From Nemertoderma westbladi (lineage: Eukaryota; Xenacoelomorpha; Nemertodermatida; Nemertodermatidae), in contig JAUCBJ010004906.1 in NCBI GenBank assembly GCA_032718475.1, forward strand, positions 1-64,000: a stretch of 64,000 nucleotides of DNA, in the 5' to 3' direction. Below the pieces are notes generated by a model that was not told the DNA's origin, ran no database searches, and saw only the letters and a list, made by a program, of their open reading frames with translations. The position numbers were made by a program, and so were the translations under genes. Positions 36,101 to 48,100 of this stretch are shown one piece after another. How positions within the stretch are numbered: the first letter of the stretch is position 1; every line of letters begins with the position of its first letter.

Positions 36101-39100
36101 TATCCCTGATGTCCTCAAAATAATGTGATAAAGAGCCACGTCGATGGACATGGATCATTATTGTAAAACCCAACCTCCTTATTGGACACGGCTGATATCT
36201 CCGAAATACGTGCTTAGGACATGGGTGCTATGCTATATCAGATATGCTAGGTTGAATGCAGGCAGATTTATGGACTTGGGCCTCTTATTATGGAAACTAC
36301 ATATGGTCAGCATTCCCGCAGCACCAATTAACCCAATGAGACAAAATGTGGACATGGCTGGTTATGGTTCTAAGGAGTCGGTCGAATGGCACCTAATCTG
36401 TGTATTTATGTAACAACCCATATAAAGGGCTATGGTATGCATATCCTTTGTTTAGTTAAGTAAAATAAATGCACGCGTGAATTATTTTAAAAATAATTGC
36501 ACTGAGGGAGGCTGGGCTAGGGTATTGGGCACCCAGTGCCCGGGCAACCAACCCCGCCGCTAGACCTCGTCAAATCGAGTTCTCGTCAGCAACTCTTCCT
36601 CGCTCTCCGTGTACTCGTCATCGTCGGCCGTCCGGTACAACAACGTCCCGTTGCCATGGTCCCCGGTAGAATGCACGACATCCAACGGGAGTTTATCCTG
36701 CCGCCCCAGCTGGGTGTACCCCCCCAGCCGCCACCCGCCGCCACACTCGCCGCTCCGCCACTCCAACACCCCGAACACCGTCGCGAAGGTGAGCAGCGAG
36801 CCGAGCAGGAGCAGACCGGCCCAGAGGTAGACCCACCCGGGGCCGAGCACCTTCACCCCGGCGGAGGTGAGCGGGGTGGGGGGCGCGGAGGCTCGGCAGG
36901 GGGTCCGGGAGCCCGGGTCGTAGAGCACCGCGGGGGGACACGAGAGGCACTCGGCCGCCGTCCCACCGGTGCAGTTGGCGCACGAACGGTGGCAGCGGCG
37001 GCACACCGGCGCGGACGCGACCACACTGGACGAACTAGTGAGGTAGTAGTAGCCCGGACACTCGGACAGACAGGCGCCGTCCAGTCGGACCGTCCCGTTC
37101 GGACAGCCGACACAGAGTCCCGTCGTCTCGTCCAACTTCGCGCACTCCGACCGGATATCCGCGGCCCGTTTCGCCATCTCGGTCGCGTTCCCCGGCAACG
37201 TCCCGGTGCCCCTGAGGATCAACCGGAAGCGAACCAACCTCGCGGATTTGCCGTCTCCGTTGGTTACGGTGAGGGACCAACGACCGCGGGGGTCCTCCCC
37301 CCAGTAATGCGTCGACATGAAGGGCCAGGCTCGGAACCCCCGGGTCGACCGATCGTGGCTCCGTCGGTGCAGCAGACGGGACCGGGTCCCCGACGGCGAC
37401 ACCAACTCGATCTCCAGAGTCCCTCGCGAGTGCGACGTCAACGTGAGTTCCGCCTGAACGTGTTCGAGGTACCGAACATAGTCCCCGGTCTCGCTGCACC
37501 CGTCGGTATCCAGGACGACGGTGACCGACCCTTGCGACCTTATCTCTATGTCGTCGCCACTCGTGGCGTTACAGACCCGCTGGGGCGCCACAGTGCGCCA
37601 CACGCGCGCCAACCTCACGGCCGCGCCGGCGTCCATCAACCCGAACCCGTACCAATGACTCGCCCACAGTCCCACCCCATTCCGCAGCCAACCCTCGTCC
37701 ACCAGTCCGCTCCGTCGACTGGTACGCACCACAATGTGCTGGAGGTCCCTCCAGGTGAGCGAGGGGTTGGCCTCCAGCACCAAGGCGAGGATACCAGCCG
37801 CTAGAGGCGCTGACGCAGAGGTCCCGGTGTGGGACATGGTGCAGACACCGTGGAGGTCGGTGGTCACTACCTGAAACGGAAACGGATAGGATAGAGAGAG
37901 AGCGAGATCTAGATAGGCCGATACTTTAGGTGGAACACTTACCTTCCGTTCTGTAGCGTTCCCGCTACTGTATGTGGAACACTTACCTTCCGTTCTGTAG
38001 CGTTCCCGCTACTGTAGGTGGAACACTTACCTTCCGTTCTGTAGCGTTCCCGCTACTGTAGGTGGAACACTTACCTTCCGTTCTGTAGCGTTCCCGCTAC
38101 TGTAGGTGGAACACTTACCTTCCGTTCTGTAGCGTTCCCGCTACTGTAGGTGGAACACTTACCTTCCGTTCTGTAGCGTTCCCGCTACTGTAGGTGGAAC
38201 ACTTACCTTCCGTTCTGTAGCGTTCCCGCTACTGTAGGTGGAACACTTACCTTCCGTTCTGTAGCGTTCCCGCTACTGTAGGTGGAACACTTACCTTCCG
38301 TTCTGTAGCGTTCCCGCTACTGTAGGTGGAACACTTACCTTCCGTTCTGTAGCGTTCCCGCTACTGTAGGTGGAACACTTACCTTCCGTTCTGTAGCGTT
38401 CCCGCTACTGTAGGTGGAACACTTACCTTCCGTTCTGTAGCGTTCCCGCTACTGTAGGTGGAACACTTACCTTCCGTTCTGTAGCGTTCCCGCTACTGTA
38501 GGTGGAACACTGACCTTCCGTTCTGTAGCGTTCCCGCTACTGTAGGTAGTAGCAAGGGTAGAAGAACAGCTCTCGGCGTACCAAGGAACACTTCCGTACT
38601 CCGATGTGGAACTTATACTCAATGTGTATATAGAGTTTGTGTACCCATCGCAGTTACAGGAATCCTTCTTCTTGCCCCCGTTCCCTGAGGCCCAGACGAA
38701 CACGGAACCCAGCCCCCCTCGTCCGGTCTCCACGCCCGTAACGAAGGCGAGCTTGGCGAACCGAGCCGGTCCGTCAACCTCGGCACCGTTGTCGTCCGGA
38801 CCCCAACTAGCCGAGTAAATGTCGATATTCTCGGAATATTTGGATAAAGAAGTCGCTTCTACTGCGTCAGTTACCTGTAAAGGGGGGGGGGGGGGGGGGG
38901 GGGGTGTTATTGAAAAGAGAAATGGAGGCTTAATGTATAGCTGGAATAGTTGGTAATGTTTACGTTACCGGTACTTTTAATATTAATCACATTGAAGAAT
39001 ATAAAGATACAATATAACTTATATCTATTATTATTGTATACCGGTACTTACACTGAAAAAACGTACTGTTGATTTTTAAAAAACAAATAGTTTTAGGAAA

Positions 39101-42100
39101 GAACTATTAATTTATTTGGTGCATTTTTAACTCTTGCTCTTGGTTATTTTCGAACACCAATAGTTTTTTTTAATTATTGGTTTCTAAAACAACCTACCGG
39201 TAGAGTTTGGCTTAATTAAAAAACCATCATATCGTTTTTTCAGTGTAGTGATTGTTTATGTAGGTAGACCTGGTCTACCGTACTCACTCACATCTCCATC
39301 CAACATCCTCATCCCACCGACCCTCGCGTTGTACGCCACCCCGACGGCGCACTCTTTATTGTTAGCCAGCGCGGCCACCTCCCCAGCGCACCTGGTCCCG
39401 TGTCGGTTCTCGTTACTCGCTGTCTTCCTCGGGTAAGGATCATCGTCTGCGTCGTTGACGTCGTACGAGGCTTCCTTCGCGTAGTTCTTCGCGAGATCCG
39501 GATGGTCCCACTGTAACCCGTCGTCTAGGATACTGACAACGATACCCAGCCCCGAGTAACCCAACTCCCAAGCATCTTCTACATTCATATTACCTAGACT
39601 ATCCTCCCGAGTTACGTACCATTCGTCGTGGTAGTGCTGATCGTTGAACGTAACCTCACGTTTAACACGACGTTTAGAACGCTGTTGTTGTACCCACCCG
39701 ACAACGGCGTCACGTTTCAGTCTATGGTGCAGCAGTCTGTCTTGGTAGCGTGTATCACGCCTCTTCCTGTGAGAAACCTCCTTGGAATGCAGCAGATATA
39801 GGTCTGTTCCTGGAATGATTTCGTGCAGGTAGACTAGGTTGTGTCGAGCTGCTAACAAACGAGTTTGTTCTTCTCCGCCCGGTACATGAACCGCCCATTG
39901 ATAAGAGTAGAGATGACACGAGCCCAGTTGGTTACACAAGCACATGTAGTACAGCACTATTGGTACGGTAAAACCAACCAAATTAGTAGACATTTTTTCT
40001 ACTGCAGTAGGCCTACTGCAGTACTGCTGTACCGGTAGTGTTCTACAGTACGCTGGTACGGGTACCAGTAAAAGCAGAATATACAGTAGGCCTAATACCT
40101 ACGTCCTGTGCAACAATAGACCTATTTCAGTATCGGTTCCACAGCTTAGAATCTTAGATCCCACAGCACCTAAGACCCCCGAGCAAACTTACAGTAAATC
40201 TTGACTGAACTTATATCCAAACCAGACAAATTTAGATTCCACTCCCACACTATTCCAAAAGACATTGACTAGAGAATGAACATTAACTTCTTATGCTAGG
40301 GTGGTGGTGGTCCAAACAATTAGAATATTAACTTATTGCATGATCAGAGTGTTGTCAACTGGGTCCAAAGTTTGGTACTGCAGAAACCAAAATTTTGATT
40401 TGACATACACACGGCCAGACCAGAATATGCCTTTGTCTGTCTCCAATTTTGTGATAATTAACTTCTAGCTGTCTTACTGTAGTACTCTATTGCATTGATA
40501 TTTTATGTTTAGCTTATTCCCCATTAGAACCGCAATGATGATCCATTTAGTGGGTAAACAATAAGTATGTAAACAAATACTGTAGTTCTTGAGATATTGA
40601 ATATAAAAGGTGAGACCAGCACGACACAACCAACCATTATTTGCCTTGATGCATTATATACAAATACACTAAATACATATCATTATCATAGGATCAGGAA
40701 TAGACTCTTAACCACAATGTTCGAATTACTGGGTGTAGATACTTTCAAAATAATTGTAGGCCTAGAGTGCTTAATCAGGCTACTGAAAAAGAGACAGGGG
40801 GGGGGGGGGGGGTGTGGGAACTCGTCGCAAAACCCGCCTTGGCGAATTAATATCCCGCCTCAATGTTAAATTCCCAATTAAGGGAAAGGAGCGTTACAGT
40901 GGCACGCTATTTTAACCAAAGCAATAAACTAAACACAATAGAACAGGCTACAGTTTTATTTTTGACAGTAATCAGTTGTTATTTGCGTCGAATTTCCCCT
41001 GGAGAGGGATTAATTTTTATTGCGTCCAGTTCCCCCCCCCCCCCCCCCCCACCCCTATCTGCTGAAAAAAGTCATCAAAAGACAAGGTCAACCAATACTG
41101 TATACCCATATTTAGAGTTGACCCAGTCCCAGTCCAAACATTTTATGCAATAACACGAGAACTAATCACTCTACTCTATCTCTTCTGTTGAAGGGAGACA
41201 CCCACTAAATGGAGCATTGCGGTCCACCATGCTTATTCAATGGGGTCGCCAAATCACAAGAGAGTGCACTGGTTGGTCCGCAAGGCATTGAGGACAATAG
41301 CATGTACTGTAAGGGCGGAGGCGGCTCTGTTCAAGTATCTGAGGGACTGATGAGATACTTACAATGTTGTATAGAATCTGATTGTAGGTGTGTTGATTAT
41401 TGTTGTACTTAATTGTCATCGTACATTGTTCATGAACCCGCGGTAGCATCCTTGTATAAGCTTTTACTGTATTTTATTAAAAAATATTAATTTTTTTTTA
41501 ACTCTATTTGCTAATATTCGTTAAATATCTATTCCGAATATTATATTAAAATTAACACTAAATATGTATAACTATCAACACACTTTTGTAAAAAGTTGCC
41601 CTTTTAACCCAAGAGGACATAAATGCCACAAAATAACACACAATCGTGGTGAGAAAAGGGAACCATTCAGCGTTAAAGCCCTCGTTTATTTACGTGAACC
41701 ACCTACACTGCACTCGCTCGGTAATAAATACGCGCGGGTCATAAAATACGATACGATACGAAAAAATACGAAACGTTTTTCGTATCGTATCTAGGATTGT
41801 ATTTTCTCAAAATCACATTCGTATTGTAGCGTATCATGAAAAATTGGTTATTATCGTACCATGTCCAGCATCTTTCCATGCCAACCATGGTTATAAGTTA
41901 GTTCGCTGTTACTAACTTGTACCTCTTTATACCCTAATGAACAGACTCAATCAGGTTTCGACTCATTTCATAAAGTTAAAATAATAAATTTAAATTCCAT
42001 TGTTTAATTGCAGTGGATTGGTGGTCAAGTGGGAGGGTGGCAAAATGATGGTTTGATAATTGAGTTGTGGTAGATAACAATAATATAGCACAATATTGCA

Positions 42101-45100
42101 TAACATTTTCAGCTAATAACTACATATTAACCAATTTGAGATTATAGTTTTTTAGAAGATTTGGCCAACCAGGAGGCCATACAACCAACAGATGCCGGGG
42201 ACACAGGCTGGGCGGAGTGTTTGCGTTTACTTCCCGGTGTCTCTTTAGGATTACCAACCCATTCCACGACGCAATCGGCTGACTGATTCCTAGAGTTATT
42301 CACGAAACTGCTCACGGTATAAAACTCTAAGCTATCAGTTGCTTTAATCACGGTCATTGCTTCATTCAGGTCATCGCTGAATAGCCAACACTTAAGACTT
42401 TCCTCGGAGGTTAGTACTGCTGGCATTCTACAATGTATATCGCTCATTCTACCCTCGGATGCCACTGTGATGGTAGTGAAGGAAACCAACCTTTCGGTAG
42501 AGTTGTTGTTATTTACATCGTATAAACCGGCTAATAACATCGGCGTTATCTTTCGATTAGTCGCGTCTTCAGATTGCAAACTTGCCGCAAACGAATCACA
42601 CTTACTCTCGTGTGGATTATGTATCAGATAGGCCTGTTTCTTGGATTTATCCAAGACTTTCCATTCGTAATAACCGTCGATAACAAACGCGCAACGTTTC
42701 TTCTGGGAGAACGGATTGCGGAATAAAGGTTTATCGAGAAGCGATTCGGAGCGACAGTTGGTTGTGTTGAGTTTAAACTCAGCGGGTGGTCCTCGATGCC
42801 ACGCGGGGATGAGTCCCCATCGCATCGGGACCAGACAACGGGAGTACGTTCCGGTACCGGTACCGTCCTCCCCCGACAGATGAGAGTACACCCGTTCGGC
42901 AACCAGGACAGCACCGGTGGTGGTCGGGGCCATGTTGTAGGACGGTTGATAGTCACCCGTCCCATTGTACCATGTCGGTAGGCCGGTGGAGTTGTCTGGG
43001 CATTGGTAGGTGCAGGCCTGTTGGACGCCGCCCTTGGTTAAAGTACAAACTGTTCTGCCACACATACCGGTAGCTGCAATGTTAGTAGTTAGAACTAATT
43101 AACCTTATCAGATGACGATGACCAATGATGTGTCAAATTAAAATAGCCCTATATATTTTCTACACGCGTATGATGTATGAGCAGGTGTCCTGTCTGGTAG
43201 TGCGAGCACATTGTCTGCCGCATTTCTTCACAATAAATTTAAACTTCCCGCCAAGCCAAGACGATCCAGAAGCAGAGGTATTTACATCCAATCACATAAA
43301 ACCTACAAAGGCTGTCGAAATTATCAACATAAAATAAAAAAAAAGTATTGCAAAAAGATTTCGTTATCACTTTAAGGGCGCGGAGATTATTAAAACATAT
43401 TTGTGTTCTTTCGTTAAGGTTTTCAAAAAATTATTTGCAATGTTTATAATTTTAGATAAATAACGCACATTCGTGAGTTCTGCTAACGTGCGTTATAATA
43501 TAGTTCAGGCAAAAATAACCCGAATTTAATATTATACAAAGGTTGGGTAGCTCAGGTGGCTGAGTGCCGGGCCTTCAATCTATTGGTTGTAGGTTCAGCC
43601 CCGCCAGGGTCCACTCAGCCTTTCATCCACTGGGGTCGATAAAATGAGTACCAGTTAAATAACTGGGAGCAAAACTTGGGAAAGGAGTAGCGCCCACCCC
43701 TACCTTCGGTTAGCAGATAGGAGTAGCGCCCACCACTACCTTCGGGTAGCAGATAGGAGTAGCGCCCACCCCTACCTTCGGAGCAGATAGGAGTAGCGCC
43801 CACCCCTACCTTCGGGTAGCAGATAGGAGTAGCGCCCACCCCTACCCTCGGGTAGCAGATAGGAGTAGCGCCCACCCCTACCTTCGGTAGCAGATAGGAG
43901 TAGCGCCCACCCCTATCTTCGGGTAGCAGATAGGAGTAGCGCCCACCCCTACCCTCGGGTAGCAGATAGGAGTAGCGCCCACCCCTACCTTCGGTTAGCA
44001 GATAGGAGTAGCGCCCACCACTACCTTCGGGTAGCAGATAGGAGTAGCGCCCACCCCTACCTTCGGGTAGCAGATAGGAGTAGCGCCCACCCCTATCTTC
44101 GGGTAGCAGATAGGAGTAGCGCCCACCCCTACCCTCGGGTAGCAGATAGGAGTAGCGCCCACCCCTACCTTCGGGTAGCAGAAATGAGTAGCGTCCACCC
44201 CTACCCTCGGGTAGCAGATAGGAGTAGCGCCCACCCCTACCTTCGGTAGCAGATAGGAGTAGCGCCCACCCCTACCCTCGGGTAGAAGATAGGAGTAGCG
44301 CCCACCACTACCTTCGGGTAGCAGATAGGAGTAGCGCCCACCCCTACCTTCGGGTAGCAGATAGGAGTAGCGCCCAGCCCTACCTTCGGGTAGCAGATAG
44401 GTGTAGCCACCCCTACCCTCGGCTACCAGAAAGGAGTAGCGTCCACCCCTACCATCGGGTACCAGATAGGAGTAGCGTCCACCCCTACCCTCGGGTAGCA
44501 GATAGGAGTAGCGTCCGCCCCTACCTTCGGGTAGCAGATAGGAGTAGCGCCCACCCCTACCTTCGGGTAGCAGAAAGGAGTAGCGTCCACCTCTACCCTC
44601 GGGTACCAGAAAGAAGTAGCGTCCACCCCTACCCTCGGGTACCAGAAAGGAGTAGCGTCCACCCCTACCCTCGGGTACCAGAAAGGAGTAGCGTCCACCT
44701 CTACCCTCGGGTACCAGAAAGGAGTAGCGTCCACCCCTACCCTCGGGTACCAGATAGGAGTAGCGTCCACCCCTACCCTCGGGTACCAGATACCGAAAGT
44801 GAAAGAGGAGCCTTCGGGTCGCCTCCGGCCGACTGTTAGCTTGCTGCGTCCTCTGCTTGCACATAAATCAGCGGCACATGAATTCCGAGATTAGCGTAAT
44901 ATTGCGCCGATTTAAAAATTAATGAAATTAGCCACATTCAGCGGTGGTACCGCACCTTTTAATACAAGCAATACGAAAGATTTAGTAATAGTATGGGTGA
45001 AGGGTTTGGCAGTATTTAAGCAGTAGTGTTGAGCAACACGGTGTTGTATTTGTACAAAGTGAACAGCGCAGAGCGTGAAAAATTACCCACTCTGAAAATG

Positions 45101-48100
45101 GAGTCGGTAGAGGACTTATTCATAAATAATAACAATAAGTGGATCAATCTGTGAGATTTTGTGTACTCTGATGACCTACAACTATAATAATTATTATAAT
45201 ACAGTAGATGAAATGATACTTTACGAGTAACGATATCGGTGTCTTACCCATTTATTGCTTCCGGCTGGCTACACAATTATTTATTTTCACATTATTGTAG
45301 GTATTTTCCATGTTGTGTTGGGGCCTATTATAGTATTATTATATTGTGTGTCCATTTTTAATCCGATTATTGAAAATGTTTTAAAATGCTACTTTGGACA
45401 AATTAGGTGTTTCTTTGTTGTGCTTAGTACCGCTTCTATTTTGTGATGATCTCAGTTAATTACGTAGTTCATAAATATAGTATGGTCAGTAATGGTTGAC
45501 CGATGCGCCTGTAAATAGCCTCTCGTCAACAAGTCAACCCCACCGACTAGCGGTACTGGCTGTTTTTGCTGACGGGGCTCTGTCGAACAACGCGTCCCTG
45601 ATAGCAGTAAAGGGGGTCTCTTTATTGAGAGGCAGTATTATTATTGCCGCGGAACTGCCCCAACTCATCACCTCTCCCACTCTCGCTCTCTGACGAAAAT
45701 GAACATAAAATCAACATACACCAACCCGCTACCCTACCCCACACCGCGACACCCACCCACACCTACGATCTGAAAGATTGTACCCAATACAAAAAAACAG
45801 GATAAGTTGAATCATACAACTAAAGCGGTAAGCTTTCAAGATGAATGCATGATTTACTGAGAATATCGGTCATAATCTCACTTCATGGAATACTGTACAT
45901 ATTGTACAAAACTTTTACTAAATTAATTGCAATGCTCACCTATCATTTCGCGAGTGTCAATACATACTCTTACATACTCATGCATGTTAAAAATTAAGGT
46001 ATAATTGGTACTGTACAAATCTGACAAATACTGGGATTGTAAATTCAACTAGCATGATATAAACTAACGAACAAATTGGCAATTAATATGGCTGATATTT
46101 ACTTCTTTTTCATGTATATTTTTCAGAAATATTTCAATTGCATTAATTTACATATTTCCAGGCCCTTTCATCCCATTTTACCAAATTTTTTACTTTCAGG
46201 GATTTTAATTTCCATGCGGTATAGGGTTCCGCAACTTTTAGTGGCAACACTAGAGACATCTAACCCAGGGTAGGGTATTCCTTAAATACCCCCTGTAGGT
46301 GTTGGGCTGGGCACCTATGGGTAAGATACAGCATAGCGCACTACCCAACTAACAAATTTCCAACTAAATCTTCCACTTTTTTTCTCTAAAACGCTCAAAC
46401 TACCGTCCCAACTTCAGAAAAACAGAATAAAATTGGATTAGTTAGTAATAAATACTATTACTATTTAATAAAGGTTCTATACCTATAATGATAACGCACA
46501 ATATCTCTACTAAATACCCAACAAAACAATCCATCTAAACACTATTCACCTACCAATTAACAGATTACCAATACATCTCACTATACCACATCAAAAATCA
46601 ATGTCACACCACCACTGCCTTTTCATTACATTTATAATGATATCAACAACCCAAAGATACCCCATTTGCTATCATCTTATTGATAAAGCGCGATTTTATA
46701 CCTCTGTTATAAGATAGAATTATGGAGTTAAATTTATACCCCTGTTATATTGAATATTCACCAAGAACAAACCAACAACATCTATGGGAAATTTTTTAAA
46801 ACGAATAAACATGTCAACTGTTGATTTATGACTCCAGCCTAATGGACTATAATAAACAAACACCAGTGACTCTCGAATTACAGACCTTCCAACCACCACG
46901 CAATGCTCCCATTCCTACAATATTAATGAAACACTCATAACCGACCTTAGGATTAGCCGGGCAGCATTATTAGTCCTTCAGAATATGAGTCATCAATATC
47001 AAATACTGTCAACCCCTACAGGCAACAGACCATCTATCCCACTAACTTATACAAAATGAAACAATAATGACGAGAGCAATATATGAGATAGAGGTTACAC
47101 ACATTTAACCTGATAACAACCATTACGATCAGAGAAAACATGCCTCATATTAGCAAATATTCCCACTCCCTATCACTATTCTACTACTAACAATTAAACA
47201 CCCCCCCCCCCCCCCCCCTTATACTACTAACTGTTAATAACCCCCACCCCTCACCCTCTATCACTATGTCTACTACTAACCATTTAATACCCCCTCCCCA
47301 TCCTCTATCGCACTACGTCTACTACTACAGTACTAACCGCGTTAAACAACCCCCCCCCCCCCCATCTATCACTACATCTACGTATACTTCTACTACTAAC
47401 CATTAAACACCCCCCCCCCCCCTCACCCCACCACTAGGTCTACTACTAACCACTAACGGGTAGTTGTGCGTGGTAGAACCGCCGTGACTCATCCTCAGAG
47501 GATGTGGTGATTGGCAGGTTGACGCCTGTAGCATTATATATATATATATATAAATATAGTATGTTTAGACATATTTTATGAATAAACAATTACGATGGAC
47601 GATAAAACTAAAAGGACTATAAAAGTTTGTGTTGGCAAACAATAACCCACCCCAGGATGACCCATACATAATCCCAGAAAACAGAAGTGGTACACATGCT
47701 CTGATGCTCAAGCACACTATCTTTTGAGCTTATGCTCAAAGGCTCATACGATCAGACATTTCCTGAGGACTTTCAAAGTTAACTATCAACATTTTGGTCT
47801 TCATGACGTCAACAAAAAGACCAACACTAGAAGCAGCATGTTCTAATGAGCTGAGGAGCCGTTGGGCTCCGTCTAATGATTCTGAGAGTACTCCTAAGTC
47901 AACAGCAAAACTAGAAGCAGCCTGTTCTAATGAGCTGAGGAGCCTTTGGGCTACCTCTAGTGATTCTGAGAGTACTCCTAAGTCATCAGCAAAGTCTAGA
48001 TCAGTTAGGTACTTGGCAGGATTTCCTCGACTTTTGGAGCCAGTAGGTGGAGTTACCACCACCCGTCATCATAATGACTGACACACCAACCTTTTTTAAA

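Noticed and set aside
36536-37804. 422-codon plus-strand frame over the furin exon
   Set aside because: Antisense shadow of a GC-rich coding exon; it shows no family resemblance while the minus strand is a clear furin.
43541-43610. Functional tRNA gene
   Set aside because: Box A and box B are present, but the sequence runs directly into a SINE core and VNTR and no proper acceptor stem closes.
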